A stretch of 14,186 nt of DNA, from positions 1 through 14,186 of the forward strand of contig JAKQOH010000131.1 of assembly GCA_029565415.1 (NCBI GenBank), given 5' to 3'. Each line of letters starts with the position of its first letter. Position 1 is the stretch's first letter. This document shows, piece after piece, positions 7,109 to 14,159 of the stretch. Origin of the DNA: Candidatus Rifleibacteriota bacterium. GTDB lineage: Bacteria > Riflebacteria > Ozemobacteria > Ozemobacterales > Ozemobacteraceae. A program made the translations under genes and the position numbers. The notes under the pieces are model-generated. The model was given only the letters and a program-made list of their open reading frames with translations. It was not told the origin of the DNA and did not search any database.

Positions 7109-7914
7109 CCGGATGAACCCGGAACTTCATTCATCACCCCGCGGCGGTATCCTTCCTGAGCGATCTCGACAAGGGTGAAGCCGAGGGCTTCGAACCGGGG
7201 GAGAAGCCCGGGAAGAACCGCTTCGAGGCGGGCGACTTCTGGGGCAGGGACTTCGAGCCGGGCGTAGCTGCCGTGATGGCGCACCCGTGCATCCGAGAAA
7301 CCGGCTTCCCGCAGGATCGTTTCGCCTTCCTCGATCTGGCGGAGCATCGGTTCCGTCACCGGCGTGCAGAAGGGAATGCGGGTTGCCAGGCAGGGGCCGG
7401 GGGGACGGATGAGATCCGTCGCGTTCCAGGCCGCCAACGCGTTCCGGATCTCCTGCTTGCCGAAGCCGGCGATCTCGAGGGGACTGACGACGCCCAGCTC
7501 GGCGAGGGCGCGGCGGCCGGGCCGGTGGTCTCCCCGGTCGTCGACGTTCGATCCGTCGGCGAGAAGCCAGCCTTCGGGCTTGAGGCCGAGGAGGGTGCCG
7601 AACACGTGTTTCTTGCACAGATAGCAACGATCGGGCGGATGCTTCGAAAATGCCTCGAGATGCAGAACCTCGAGCGGGACCTCGACGAGATCGAGACCGT
7701 GTTTCATCGCTGCCGCCCGCGCCGATTCGACTTCGTGGCGCGGCATAACTTCCGAGACGATGAGAAAGGCCCGGGTGTTGCCACCGAGTATGCGTTTCGC
7801 CGCGATGGCCAGGAAGGCGCTGTCCATGCCTCCCGAGTAGGCGACAGCCACGCCGGGCTGGCGCGCGAGCCAGGTGTTCAGGGCGTTCAGGGCATTGCTG
7901 GTGCCGGTATCCAT
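7105..7914 (-). CDS. larE: LarE-type ATP-dependent sulfur transferase (PP-loop)
   Basis: LarE activates the carboxylates of a nicotinate-derived dinucleotide with ATP and adds sulfur, building the nickel-pincer cofactor of lactate racemase and related enzymes. From the ATG at 7914 the product is 269 aa, the usual size. It shows the PP-loop SGGMDS (27-32), DRCYLCKK (95-102), DGSNVDDRGDHRPGRRA (120-136) and PGPCLATRIPF (172-182). C97, C100 and C175 are the three cysteines expected of the Fe-S dependent LarE type; C175 aligns with the sacrificial cysteine of one-cysteine forms. The frame is open upstream to a GTG at 7992, but that part is not family-like. A TTG at 7935 with GAAAGGG upstream is a possible start. 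No larA, larB or larC is in the window. The stop overlaps the glycosyltransferase start. Confidence 0.88.
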   Translation of the reverse strand: MDTGTSNALNALNTWLARQPGVAVAYSGGMDSAFLAIAAKRILGGNTRAFLIVSEVMPRHEVESARAAAMKHGLDLVEVPLEVLHLEAFSKHPPDRCYLCKKHVFGTLLGLKPEGWLLADGSNVDDRGDHRPGRRALAELGVVSPLEIAGFGKQEIRNALAAWNATDLIRPPGPCLATRIPFCTPVTEPMLRQIEEGETILREAGFSDARVRHHGSYARLEVPAPEVARLEAVLPGLLPRFEALGFTLVEIAQEGYRRGVMNEVPGSSG

Positions 7915-8017
7915 GGTGGCGGCAGTATATCCCAATCTGCCCTTTCCCGCAGCCCCGACCGCATCTTCTGGATACGAAAGCCGCTTCACCACAAAACAGC
8001 CAAGACAAGAAAGAGAT

Positions 8018-8092
8018 ACGCATCACAGAGGCACCGAGACACAGAGGAAAAGCCTCTTCGAAGCTCTGTGCCTCGGTGTCTCTGTGGTGCGT
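8018..8092. repeat. CACAGAG-family dispersed repeat, copy C (29-bp inverted repeat)
   Basis: The left arm 8018-8046 (ACGCATCACAGAGGCACCG then AGACACAGAG) and right arm 8064-8092 (CTCTGTGCCTCGGTGTCTC then TGTGGTGCGT) are complementary at nearly all of 29 positions. They flank a 17-nt loop containing GAAAAGCCTCTTCGAAG. A T-run follows on the + strand (8094-8101). This is the most complete of the three copies in the window and the best model of the element. Frames read through it give meaningless peptides rich in HRGTETQR. Confidence 0.88.
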
Positions 8093-8207
8093 TGTTTTTT
8101 TGCATACCAGGCACCAAGGAAAAAAATGACGGTGATAAATGGATGGGAACTTTGGTGGTGTATCAGAGATTCCAGCGGATGGGGCGCGGAGACGGAGGGG
8201 GGAGGTG

Positions 8208-8216
8208 TGGTATGAT
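8208..8216 (+). promoter_or_regulatory. Possible extended -10 promoter for the agmatinase-to-ABC gene run
   Basis: TGGTATGAT gives TGn followed by TATGAT (8211-8216), an extended -10 form that can work without a good -35. The -35 position (around 8188-8193) is poor. Transcription would start near 8223, giving a leader of about 25 nt before the ATG at 8248. Confidence 0.4.
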
Positions 8217-8247
8217 GGGCGCCTGAATCTTCCCCCACGGAGGTCGC

Positions 8248-9168
8248 ATGTCCCTCGATAAACTGCATTTCCGCGGCGGCTACAACTTTCTTGGCCTGCC
8301 CGCTGACGAAACCCGCTATGAGAACGCCCGCGCCGTCATTCTTCCCGTTCCTTACGACAGCACGACGTCCTATCGCGCCGGAACCCGCGAAGGGCCGGCG
8401 GCGATCCTGATGGCATCGCGGAACGTCGAGCTCTACGATATCGATCTCGACTGCGAGCCGCTGAACAGCGGTGTCTGCACGTTGCCCGAACTCGAGCCCG
8501 ACATGTCCGGGCCGCAGGCGACGGTGAAAAACGTCGAGGCGGCCGTCGCTGCCATCTGCGGGGATCACAAGTTTCCCGTGGTGCTTGGCGGTGAGCACAG
8601 CATCTCGACCGGCCCGATCCGGGCCCTGCGGAAGAAATACGGCGAGGAGTTCAGCGTCCTGCAGCTCGATGCCCATGCCGATCTCCGCGACTCGTTCGAG
8701 AACACGCCGTACAACCATGCCTCCGTCATGCGCCGGGTCTTCGACCTGGCCGAGCTGACCCAGGTGGGCATCCGCAACATCTCTTCAGGCGAAATGGAGT
8801 TTGTTCGGGAAGCCCGTCACGATGGCATCTTCTGGGCGCACGACCTGCAGGGCTCCGCGGATGAATGGATCCCGCGCGTCGTGGACAGGTTGAAAAAACA
8901 TGTCTATATATCGATTGATCTTGATGTGTTCGATCCGTCGATCATGCCTGCCGTCGGCACCCCCGAGCCGGGTGGTCTCCACTGGTATCCGGTGCTCCGG
9001 CTTCTCGAGACGGTCGTCACGAAGCGCAACGTGGTCGGGTTCGACGTGATGGAATTGTGCCCGATCCCCGGCCAGATTGCCGGCGACTTTTTGGCCGCCA
9101 AGCTCGTCTTCAAGCTGTTGGGGAAGGTGTTCGCGCACAACGGCTGGATCACACGGGACGAGGCCTGA
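8248..9168 (+). CDS. speB: Agmatinase-family ureohydrolase
   Basis: A manganese-dependent hydrolase of the arginase/agmatinase family, most like agmatinases, which convert agmatine to putrescine and urea. The 306-aa product carries the family metal-binding motifs: GGEHS (114-118), DAHADLRD (141-148) and SIDLDVFDPS (222-231). YNHAS (155-159) and GTPEPGGL (237-244) also fit. The metal ligands H117, D141, H143, D145, D224 and D226 are all present. GGAGG (8239-8243) precedes the ATG. It leads a run of + strand genes with tiny gaps. Substrate is inferred from family; guanidinobutyrase or related activities are possible. No arginine decarboxylase is in view. Confidence 0.9.
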   Translation: MSLDKLHFRGGYNFLGLPADETRYENARAVILPVPYDSTTSYRAGTREGPAAILMASRNVELYDIDLDCEPLNSGVCTLPELEPDMSGPQATVKNVEAAVAAICGDHKFPVVLGGEHSISTGPIRALRKKYGEEFSVLQLDAHADLRDSFENTPYNHASVMRRVFDLAELTQVGIRNISSGEMEFVREARHDGIFWAHDLQGSADEWIPRVVDRLKKHVYISIDLDVFDPSIMPAVGTPEPGGLHWYPVLRLLETVVTKRNVVGFDVMELCPIPGQIAGDFLAAKLVFKLLGKVFAHNGWITRDEA

Positions 9169-9174
9169 TCCGCC

Positions 9175-9996
9175 GTGAGCCCGGTCGATCTCCTGCTCGT
9201 CATCCTTGCCGTCCTCCTCGGCGCAGCCGCCGGACCGCGTATATCGTGGTCTATACGGTCCTGGCCGGGCCACGAGGATCTTCTCGAGGATTACTCGAAA
9301 TGCCCCGTGTGCATGGGAGGCCTGCGGCGGGGCTGCGTGAATGCGGGGGGGCGTCAGGATATCGCGTATCTGGTGTTCTCGGCGGTCCTGGCCGGTTTGT
9401 CGGTCGGTCTGTGGGGAGTTGGCACGAAGGCTCTCTTTTCCTGGATGTTCGGTGTCTCCTGCATGATCATCACCGTCGTCGACGTGCGGTTCCTGATCAT
9501 TCCCGACAAGTTGTCGATCAACGGCAGCGTGGCGGGGCTCGTGTATGCGCTTGCCTGCTGGATCTGGACCACACCTCTCGGGAAAGCTCCCCCCGAGCAG
9601 TATGTGACGCTCACCGACAGCCTGCTTGGCTTTGCCCTGGGCGGCGGCTTCCTCTGGGGCCTGGGCTGGCTTGCCTGGAAAATCCTCAAGAAAGAGGGAA
9701 TGGGCGGCGGCGATGTGAAACTGCTCGCGGCATTCGGCGCCTGGCTGGGCTGGAAGCCGGTCATCGCGATCGTCGTGCTCGCGAGTTTCCTCGGCTCCGT
9801 CGGCGGGATCGGGAATATCCTCTATCAGAAAATAAAATATCGAAAGCAATATAAGCCGCTGACGCACATGATCCCGTTCGGTCCGTATCTGTGCGTCGCG
9901 TTCCTCTTCATCTTCTACTTCGGCATGCAGCCGCTGTTCTCCCTCATGGACCTCTACCAGGGCTGGGTCGAGTCCCGGTTCCTCGGCAACCCCTGA
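9175..9996 (+). CDS. Type IV prepilin peptidase (A24 family) with shortened N-terminal domain
   Basis: An inner-membrane aspartyl protease that cuts leader peptides of type IV pilins and type II secretion pseudopilins. The 273-aa product has about seven or eight hydrophobic segments. The two catalytic aspartates are visible in VVDVRFLIIPD (101-111, D103) and GMGGGDVK (175-182, D180). PilD-type enzymes carry an N-terminal methylase region with two CxxC pairs. Here only C43-P-V-C46 is present plus a lone C54, and the usual stretch between the pairs is missing. Translation starts at GTG 9175, 6 nt after the agmatinase stop, with no strong SD, so it is probably coupled. No pilin genes are nearby. 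Confidence 0.88.
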   Translation: MSPVDLLLVILAVLLGAAAGPRISWSIRSWPGHEDLLEDYSKCPVCMGGLRRGCVNAGGRQDIAYLVFSAVLAGLSVGLWGVGTKALFSWMFGVSCMIITVVDVRFLIIPDKLSINGSVAGLVYALACWIWTTPLGKAPPEQYVTLTDSLLGFALGGGFLWGLGWLAWKILKKEGMGGGDVKLLAAFGAWLGWKPVIAIVVLASFLGSVGGIGNILYQKIKYRKQYKPLTHMIPFGPYLCVAFLFIFYFGMQPLFSLMDLYQGWVESRFLGNP

Positions 9997-10012
9997 CGGC
10001 GGGAGCCGGCTG

Positions 10013-10642
10013 ATGGATGATACGTCACTCGCCTATCTCGACGCGTTTCTGGAACTGCCGGCGGCTCTCTGTGCGGCTGCCACGCGGCTGAACCGGCAGA
10101 TCGTCTCGACGGCTGGCGGAACGATCGATTTTTCCCGCGGAACCATTCCCCATATCACGCTCTATATGGGCCTGTTCCCCGTCGCTGAGCTGAACCGGGT
10201 GAAGCGGGAGCTCGGGGCGATCGCCGCCGACACCCCGCCGGTCCGGGTGGCGATGCAGGGGATCGAACGGGCAGCGGAAGGCTACCTGTTCCTGAACGTG
10301 AGGGTCGATGAGCCGCTCCAAAAGCTCCACGAGCGGGTTGTCGTCGCCCTGAATCCCCTCCGGCGCGGGGCGATACGCCAGAAGTATCTGGACGATCTCG
10401 GGAGGTTCACGCCTGGAGAATGTGACAATATCATGAAGTATGGATTTCCCTGGCTGCTGGAGTTGTTCCGGCCGCATATCACCATCGGCAAGGTCGACGA
10501 AGCCGCGACCGAAGGCGTCTCGAGGACTCTTTCTGCCCCCGGGGAGCGGGAATGGGCAACGAGACTCGCGTTCGGCGAGGTCGGCGAGCATGGAACGGTG
10601 GTGTCCGTCAGGTCCGTCTTCGACCTGACCAAAGCCTCGTGA
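10013..10642 (+). CDS. 2H phosphoesterase-like protein (2'-5' RNA ligase family)
   Basis: The 209-aa product has the two HxT motifs that define the 2H superfamily: IPHITLYMG (45-53; H47, T49) and RPHITIGK (153-160; H155, T157), about 108 residues apart. Members hydrolyse 2',3'-cyclic or 2'-5' phosphodiester bonds in RNA or nucleotides. The segment CDNIMKYGFPWLLELFRPHI resembles the region before the second motif in DUF1045-like and uncharacterised 2H proteins. GGGAG (10001-10005) precedes the ATG by 7 nt, and the gap from the preceding stop is 16 nt. It shares the run with a prepilin peptidase and an ABC importer, with no obvious shared pathway. The substrate is unknown. Confidence 0.82.
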   Translation: MDDTSLAYLDAFLELPAALCAAATRLNRQIVSTAGGTIDFSRGTIPHITLYMGLFPVAELNRVKRELGAIAADTPPVRVAMQGIERAAEGYLFLNVRVDEPLQKLHERVVVALNPLRRGAIRQKYLDDLGRFTPGECDNIMKYGFPWLLELFRPHITIGKVDEAATEGVSRTLSAPGEREWATRLAFGEVGEHGTVVSVRSVFDLTKAS

Positions 10643-10659
10643 AGGAGAAACGGCAACCG

Positions 10660-11685
10660 ATGATCCGTCATGTCCTGATTCTGGTCTGCGTCGCCCTCAC
10701 CCTGGGTCTCTTCCTGACGGCCTGCCAAACCGGCGGCCCTGTCGTGACCGTCTATGTCACGGTCGATCAGCCGTTCGCCGAACCCGTTCTTGCCAGCTTC
10801 ACGGCCAAAACCGGCGTGACCGTCCAGCCCGTCTTCGACACCGAGGCGGCCAAAACCGTCGGCCTGGCCAACCGCCTTCGCGCCGAACGCGCCCGTCCCC
10901 TGTGCGACGTGTTCTGGAGCTCCGAGTTCGCGCATACCGTGCGACTTGCCGATGAGGGTCTCTTCGAGGCGCGGGAGTGGCCGACGGCCACGGGACTGCC
11001 CGCCGAGCTGTGCGATCCCGGCCGGCGTTGGGTCGGGTTTGGCCTGCGTGCCCGGGTTCTTCTCGTGAACACCAAAGCCCTCGCTGCGGCCTCGATGCCG
11101 ACCCGCCTCGCGGATCTCCTCGACCCCGCATGGAAGCCGGGGGAGGTGGCCATCGGGCTCCCCCTGTTCGGAACGACGAACACCCATGCGGCGGCCCTCT
11201 ACGCCATGGAAGGGGAAGCGGGCATGCTCGACTTTTTCGAGACGTTGAAAGCCCGCGGTGCGGCCATCGTGGACGGAAACGCAGTCGTGCGTGACCGGGT
11301 GGCGGCCGGCGCCTGTCTCGTCGGCCTGACGGATACCGACGATGCTCTCGTGTCGGTCGCCCGGGGCGATCCCGTGAAGATGATCCTTCCCGACCAGGAG
11401 CCGGGCGGTTCGGGAACCCTCCTGATCCCGAATACGGTGGCCGTCGTCGCGGGGGCCCCCCATGCGCGCGAAGCGGCAATGCTGGCCGATTATCTTGCCT
11501 CGGTCGAGGTCGAAAAAATGCTGGCTGACGGGGAATCGAAACAGATCTCGGCCCGACGGGGCGGTCCCGTGCCTGCCGGCCTGCCCGCCCCCGACAGCCT
11601 CAGGCCTCTTCCGGTCAGTCTCGCGTCTGTCGCCGCCGCGATCCCGTCGGCGACCATCCTCCTGCGGGATCGCTTCATGCGCTGA
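10660..11685 (+). CDS. ABC importer substrate-binding lipoprotein, ferric-type family
   Basis: A 341-aa binding protein. The N-terminal signal has a hydrophobic core and lipobox LTAC (19-22), so C22 is the likely lipidated residue. The mature part begins with VTVYVTVDQPFAEPVL (29-44), then DTEAAKTVGLANRL (60-73) and DVFWSSE (83-89), and later GLTDTDDA and TLLIPNTVAVVAGAPHA, all typical of the FbpA/FutA-like family. The paired tyrosines that hold Fe(III) in many members are not visible, so the ligand is uncertain. The ATG at 10660 is chosen because the signal peptide begins there; AAGGAG (10642-10647) lies 12 nt upstream. An in-frame GTG at 10639 overlaps the previous stop. Next in line are its permease and ATPase. 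Confidence 0.88.
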   Translation: MIRHVLILVCVALTLGLFLTACQTGGPVVTVYVTVDQPFAEPVLASFTAKTGVTVQPVFDTEAAKTVGLANRLRAERARPLCDVFWSSEFAHTVRLADEGLFEAREWPTATGLPAELCDPGRRWVGFGLRARVLLVNTKALAAASMPTRLADLLDPAWKPGEVAIGLPLFGTTNTHAAALYAMEGEAGMLDFFETLKARGAAIVDGNAVVRDRVAAGACLVGLTDTDDALVSVARGDPVKMILPDQEPGGSGTLLIPNTVAVVAGAPHAREAAMLADYLASVEVEKMLADGESKQISARRGGPVPAGLPAPDSLRPLPVSLASVAAAIPSATILLRDRFMR

Positions 11686-11695
11686 TGCTGCGGTG

Positions 11696-13267
11696 ATGAG
11701 CGTCTGGCGACCGATGGCGGGCCACACGGAGCGGGTGATCCGCTTCGTCGTGGTTGCCGTCACGATTCTTCTGCTCGTTCCGCTTGCGGCGATCCTCGTG
11801 CCGGCTGCCATCGCGGCATGGCGCCAGACCGGTGCACCGGCGGCCGGCTGGGAACGGCTGGGGCTCCTCACACTGCGATCGACGGCCATCGCCGGAGGAG
11901 CGGCAACACTTGCGACCTTCGCCGGGGCCGGTCTGGCCTGGGTTCTGGCAGCCCGGCCGGGCCTCTGGCTGCGATTTCGCGTGCTTCTGCTTCTGCCGCT
12001 GGTTCTGCCGCCGTATCTGCTGACGCTGGGCTGGGTGGCCGCGACGGATGTGGCGGCTCTGCGCTGGGGCTTCCAGCCCGGCCTGAGCGGCATTCTCTGG
12101 GGAATAGCCATCCTGGGCCTCGCGGCGGCTCCACCCGCGGCGCTCGTCCTGGGGACGTTCCTGCGCCGGGCTCCAGTGGCCCCGATCGAGTCCGCCCTGC
12201 TCAGTCTCGGCCCTGCCGGCGCCCTGCGAACGGCGATCATCCCTCTCTGGCGACGTCCCGCCGGGGCCATCTGGCTGTTCGTCTTCGGCCAGACGCTTGC
12301 CGAATACGGCGTGCCACTGTATCTCCAGACACCGGTGCTTGCCACGGAGCTCGTTTCCGCCTTCACCGGCGGGGAGCCGGCCGGAAACGTGCTGCTCGCC
12401 TCCTGGCCTCTGGCTCTCCTGCTCGCCGGCACCATCGCGGCCTGGAGTTCGGCGGCCGCCGTGGAGGGCGTTTCCCGTCGTGCGCCGAGCCAACCGGGGA
12501 AGCTGTCCTGGCTCGAGCCGGCATCCTGGCCCGGCGCGTGGCGCCTGGTGACCGGGATCGGCTGCCTTGTCGCGGTGGTCGGCCTCGCCGTCCCTGTCGT
12601 CGGGCTTGCCCTGGGCGCTTTCCGTCCGGGGAACGGCGGCGCGGGAATCCTTCTGGCGGCTTTGCCCGCCCTGCGCATGTCGGTCTTCCTGGCGGCCGGT
12701 TGTGCCCTCCTCGCCGTGATTCCGGCGCTTGTGCTCGGGGATCTCCTCACCGCTGCACCAAGCCGCCTTCCCCTGGTGCTTTCGGCTCTCGCTCTCGCGA
12801 TTCCGGCCGGCTGCACTGGGGTCGCCCACGCGACGTTCTGGATCCTGACCCCGTTCGCGGGAGGGGAAACGGCGATCTGGTGCGGCCACCTCGCCAGAAT
12901 CCTGCCGGTCGCCTGGATCGTCGCCGCCCTGACACGAGGTCCGACCGGCCGACTGCCGGCGCTCGACGCCGCCATCCTGCTCCCGGGGAGCTCTCTCGAC
13001 CGCTTCCTTCTTCGCCTGCGGCTCGAGCTTCCACGCGTTCTGAGTGTGGCCGGGGCCGCATTCGTCCTTTCCATACGCGAACTGGATGTCTCGCTGCTCA
13101 CCGTCCCGCCGGGCGGCGAGACCCTGCCTCTCCGGCTGTTCAATCTCATGCACTATGGTGCCGGCGCCGATGTGTGCCGGATCGGCCTCGTGCTCGGCGG
13201 GGTGCTCTGGCTTGCCACGCACATCGTTGCCGCGCACGCGTGGCCGATTCGAAAGGAGGGTACGTGA
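11696..13267 (+). CDS. ABC importer permease, fused two-domain FbpB-like protein
   Basis: A 523-aa inner-membrane protein with about twelve hydrophobic segments in two halves, each with an EAA-type loop that contacts the ATPase. The first loop is around ESALLSLGPAGALRTAIIPL; the second, more divergent, is around LDAAILLPGSSLDRFLLRL. This fused layout is typical of FbpB/ThiP-like permeases, where one polypeptide makes the whole channel. The ATG at 11696 lies 10 nt after the binding-protein stop and has little SD, so coupling is likely. Another ATG at 11714 is possible. The stop overlaps the ATPase start by one base (TGATG). The composition is very GC-rich, which produces long meaningless open frames on the other strand. 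Confidence 0.88.
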   Translation: MSVWRPMAGHTERVIRFVVVAVTILLLVPLAAILVPAAIAAWRQTGAPAAGWERLGLLTLRSTAIAGGAATLATFAGAGLAWVLAARPGLWLRFRVLLLLPLVLPPYLLTLGWVAATDVAALRWGFQPGLSGILWGIAILGLAAAPPAALVLGTFLRRAPVAPIESALLSLGPAGALRTAIIPLWRRPAGAIWLFVFGQTLAEYGVPLYLQTPVLATELVSAFTGGEPAGNVLLASWPLALLLAGTIAAWSSAAAVEGVSRRAPSQPGKLSWLEPASWPGAWRLVTGIGCLVAVVGLAVPVVGLALGAFRPGNGGAGILLAALPALRMSVFLAAGCALLAVIPALVLGDLLTAAPSRLPLVLSALALAIPAGCTGVAHATFWILTPFAGGETAIWCGHLARILPVAWIVAALTRGPTGRLPALDAAILLPGSSLDRFLLRLRLELPRVLSVAGAAFVLSIRELDVSLLTVPPGGETLPLRLFNLMHYGAGADVCRIGLVLGGVLWLATHIVAAHAWPIRKEGT

Positions 13268-13920
13268 TGGGGGTCTCTCTCGAGATTACCGGCCTGGCCC
13301 GCCGCTTCAATGGCCGTCCCATCTTTGCCGGGCTGGATCTGAGGCTGGATGCGGGCGAGGCTGCGGCCCTCCTCGGGCCTTCCGGATGTGGGAAAAGCAC
13401 GCTCCTCCGGCTGATCGCCGGCCTGGACGAACCCGAGGCCGGAACGATACGGATTTCCGACAGCGACGCTTCGGCTCCGGGGCGTTTGATTCCTCCCTGG
13501 CAGCGTCGAACGGGCATGCTGTTCCAGGGCGATGCCCTCTGGCCGCATCTGCGGGTTGGCGAGCAGGTGCGCCGGGTTGCCGCAACGGCGTCGCAGCCGG
13601 TTCCCGAGGAGCGGCTGCGGGAGATCGCCGGGATGCTCGGAATCGGCACGCTCTGGGAACGATACCCAGGTGACCTCTCCGGCGGGGAAGCCCGCCGCGT
13701 CGCCCTTCTGCGCACCCTAGCCGGCGCCCCCGATCTGCTGCTGCTCGATGAGCCGTTCGCCCACCTCGATGAGGAGCTGCAACGCCGCGTTGTCGAAGTC
13801 ATTCGAGCCTGGCATGCCGACACCCGATCGACGCTCCTGCTGGTTTCACATGAATCACCCCTCATTGTCGACTGGCCCGGTCGCCATATCCGGTTTCCCG
13901 ATCTGCGCCTGGCGGATTGA
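13267..13920 (+). CDS. ABC importer ATPase, short form
   Basis: The 217-aa ATP-binding subunit has Walker A GPSGCGKST (37-45), Q-loop LFQGD (85-89, Q87), signature LSGGE (137-141), Walker B LLLLDEP (157-163) with D-loop HLD, and switch histidine H195 in VSHE. It ends soon after, so it lacks the C-terminal regulatory (TOBE) domain seen in full-length FbpC or PotA proteins of about 350 residues. AAAGGAGG (13252-13259), inside the end of the permease gene, is an excellent SD 7 nt before the ATG. It completes a three-gene importer with the two upstream genes. Confidence 0.93.
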   Translation: MGVSLEITGLARRFNGRPIFAGLDLRLDAGEAAALLGPSGCGKSTLLRLIAGLDEPEAGTIRISDSDASAPGRLIPPWQRRTGMLFQGDALWPHLRVGEQVRRVAATASQPVPEERLREIAGMLGIGTLWERYPGDLSGGEARRVALLRTLAGAPDLLLLDEPFAHLDEELQRRVVEVIRAWHADTRSTLLLVSHESPLIVDWPGRHIRFPDLRLAD

Positions 13921-13949
13921 CAGCGCGCGCCGGAAGGGGTACAAGTGAA

Positions 13950-14116
13950 TCTGCCTGCGGCTGAGTGCCACGGGCGCGGTCGGGTGAACGGAAAACGGTC
14001 GAACGCCGTTGCGAGTCCGTCGCTGTAGCCGGGGACGACCGCCGCATCCAGCCACCGTTGATATCGACGGGAAGGCGCGGCGGGAGAACGATCCGGGAGC
14101 CAGAAGACGTTGCCCT
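13950..14116 (+). ncRNA. Cobalamin (B12) riboswitch
   Basis: The order of conserved pieces fits the cobalamin riboswitch: GGTCGGGTGAACGGAAAACGG (13978-13998) closing a small stem AACGG/CCGTT (13994-13998/14006-14010), then GTCGCTGTAGCCGGGGA (14019-14035), GCCACC (14051-14056), GGGAAGGCGCGGCGGGA (14069-14085), and the B12-box-like GAGCCAGAAGACGTTGCC (14097-14114). The box departs slightly from the usual AGYCAGRAGACCTGCC. The 5' limit is approximate. It follows the ABC ATPase by about 30 nt, points the same way, and ends where an SD-masking hairpin for the next gene begins. Confidence 0.82.
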
Positions 14117-14158
14117 GCCGTTGTGATCGATCATGCCTTCGCGACAAGGAGACGGCAG
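14115..14158 (+). promoter_or_regulatory. SD-sequestering hairpin (riboswitch expression platform)
   Basis: CTGCCGTT (14115-14122) pairs with GACGGCAG (14151-14158), and inside it CCTT (14136-14139) pairs with AAGG (14146-14149). The AAGGAG SD (14146-14151) is therefore held in the stem. The 5' arm abuts the B12 box, so aptamer folding could decide whether this stem forms. The pairing is seen in sequence; translational control by B12 is inferred from the riboswitch class. Confidence 0.6.
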
Positions 14159-14159
14159 A

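Larger units (their letters stand above)
7915..8247. other. Divergent intergenic region between larE and the agmatinase gene
   Basis: This holds the upstream regions of both diverging genes, the large inverted repeat (copy C) and, at 7985-8012, a decayed direct copy of the same repeat type (CACCACAAAACAGCCAAGAC). On the minus strand TATACT lies 9 nt upstream of the larE ATG and could be a -10 box, but I see no good -35. A poly-T stretch (8094-8101) follows copy C. No gene is supported. Confidence 0.6.

Noticed and set aside
7915..7992. GTG start at 7992 for the larE gene, adding 26 residues
   Set aside because: The added part is unlike LarE proteins and runs toward the repeat; the 269-residue form from 7914 fits the family.
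8018..8101. Repeat copy C with its T-run as a dedicated intrinsic terminator
   Set aside because: No + strand gene ends before it, and the arms match copies A and B, so it is better explained as a dispersed repeat.
8023..8718. 231-codon minus-strand frame across repeat copy C and the agmatinase start
   Set aside because: It is antisense to the agmatinase and its other part is repeat-derived.
10282..13149. 955-codon minus-strand open frame opposite the ABC importer genes
   Set aside because: It is a low-complexity Arg/Ala/Gly/Pro-rich translation, antisense to three motif-bearing genes, as expected in very GC-rich coding DNA.
11818..13266. Long N-terminal extension of the ABC ATPase frame (483 codons)
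   Set aside because: It overlaps the permease in another frame and is Arg/Pro-rich; the SD at 13252-13259 and the ATG at 13267 give a normal ATPase.
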